Positions 23,785 to 24,365 of a stretch of DNA of 24,365 nucleotides are shown here, piece after piece (position 1 is the stretch's first letter; every line of letters begins with the position of its first letter). Both the position numbers and the translations under genes were made by a program. The stretch spans positions 1 through 24,365 of the forward strand of contig JAGKXA010000065.1 in NCBI GenBank assembly GCA_021151615.1. Direction: 5' to 3'. This stretch comes from Cellvibrionaceae bacterium (GTDB lineage Bacteria; Pseudomonadota; Gammaproteobacteria; Pseudomonadales; Cellvibrionaceae). Below the pieces are notes generated by a model. The model was not told where the DNA came from, did not search any database, and worked only from the letters and a program-made list of their open reading frames with translations.

Positions 23785-24351
23785 TTAATGATTATGCACC
23801 GCTTTCGCGCTAGCGCTCACTTTTTGCATTAATAGATCTGTATAAGCAATCCCAATTGCGGAAGCAATAAATGCCATATGGATAATGGTTTGCCACATCA
23901 CGCCTTCCTTCGTGAATTTTGCACCCTCCATTCCAATATTGCCCGCTTCAATAAATGTTTTTAATAAATGGATTGAGGAGATACCAATAATCGCCATTGC
24001 CAGTTTTACTTTCAACACAGTGGCATTCACATGACTGAGCCATTCCGGTTGATCGGGATGACCATCCAAACGCAAACGCGACACAAAAGTTTCATAGCCA
24101 CCAACGATTACCATTACCAGCAGGTTGGAAATCATCACCACGTCAATCAAACCTAACACGATCAACATAATTTGCTGCTCGCCCAACTTGGAGACGCCGG
24201 TAACCAATACCCACAATTCATGCAAAAACAAATAAACATAAGCGCACTGGGCAACAATCAATCCCAGATACAAAGGCAATTGCAGCCAACGCGAGCTAAA
24301 AATCAGTTTTGGAAAGAAGTTATTTGCAAAACCAGTAGGTTTATCAGTCAT
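23785..24351 (-). CDS. YqhA/UPF0114-family inner-membrane protein
   Basis: This 188-residue protein fits the UPF0114 (TIGR00645, YqhA) family: SSRWLQLPLYLGLIVAQ at the N-terminus, the conserved VIVGGYETFVSRL and LKVKLAMAIIGISSIHLLKTF. Four hydrophobic segments are visible (near 22-48, 59-84, 113-131 and 151-172). AGGTG precedes the ATG at 24351 by about six bases; a GTG directly before it (24354) is possible. The function of the family is not established. The gene ends with a recognisable terminator. Confidence 0.9.
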   Translation of the reverse strand: MTDKPTGFANNFFPKLIFSSRWLQLPLYLGLIVAQCAYVYLFLHELWVLVTGVSKLGEQQIMLIVLGLIDVVMISNLLVMVIVGGYETFVSRLRLDGHPDQPEWLSHVNATVLKVKLAMAIIGISSIHLLKTFIEAGNIGMEGAKFTKEGVMWQTIIHMAFIASAIGIAYTDLLMQKVSASAKAVHNH

Positions 24352-24365
24352 CACTACACCTGTTT

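Overview
The window suggests a polysaccharide-degrading gammaproteobacterium of the Cellvibrio/Saccharophagus kind. This is inferred from moderate GC content and from gene content: a long TonB-dependent receptor, tandem flavin-dependent halogenases, a LacI-type regulator, a GH97 glycosidase, a CE2-type esterase, a periplasmic GMC dehydrogenase set and a propeller-GGDEF sensor. No database search was possible. No tRNA, rRNA, CRISPR array, transposase or phage gene was seen.

Layout. (A) 1-4973, plus strand: the 3' part of a large sensor (beta-propellers, Y_Y_Y domain, one membrane segment, GGDEF), then a compact pair made of an M14-type zinc peptidase-like protein and an alpha/beta hydrolase. 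(B) 4953-12254, minus strand: two flavin-dependent halogenase genes (the downstream one short at its C-terminus), a 965-residue TonB-dependent receptor and a LacI-family regulator. (C) 12205-14355, plus strand: a SusB-like inverting GH97 glycosidase, divergent from lacI. (D) 14623-17973, plus strand: a Tat-signalled gluconate-2-dehydrogenase-subunit-3-like protein, a GMC flavoprotein with a three-cysteine cluster, and a secreted xylose-isomerase-like TIM barrel, ended by a terminator with a perfect 20-bp stem. (E) 18061-24365: a membrane patatin-like protein (minus), a CE2-type esterase, a zinc-less MDR oxidoreductase and a GNAT acetyltransferase (plus), and a YqhA/UPF0114 membrane protein (minus).

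How it fits together. The palindrome CAACCGGTTG occurs twice upstream of the receptor and once in the lacI-GH97 divergent region. One receptor copy lies just downstream of a good -10 box, as expected for a repressor. I infer a local regulon in which the LacI protein controls uptake of an alpha-glucan-type oligosaccharide by the receptor and its hydrolysis by GH97. The halogenases lie behind the receptor, and a related but imperfect palindrome precedes them. The GMC/TIM-barrel set next to GH97 resembles the 3-keto-glycoside type of sugar catabolism (oxidation of glycosides at C3, then cleavage or isomerisation), but its cytochrome partner is not in the window. Most interesting are the halogenase-receptor-LacI-GH97 regulon and the possible periplasmic glycoside-oxidation module beside it.
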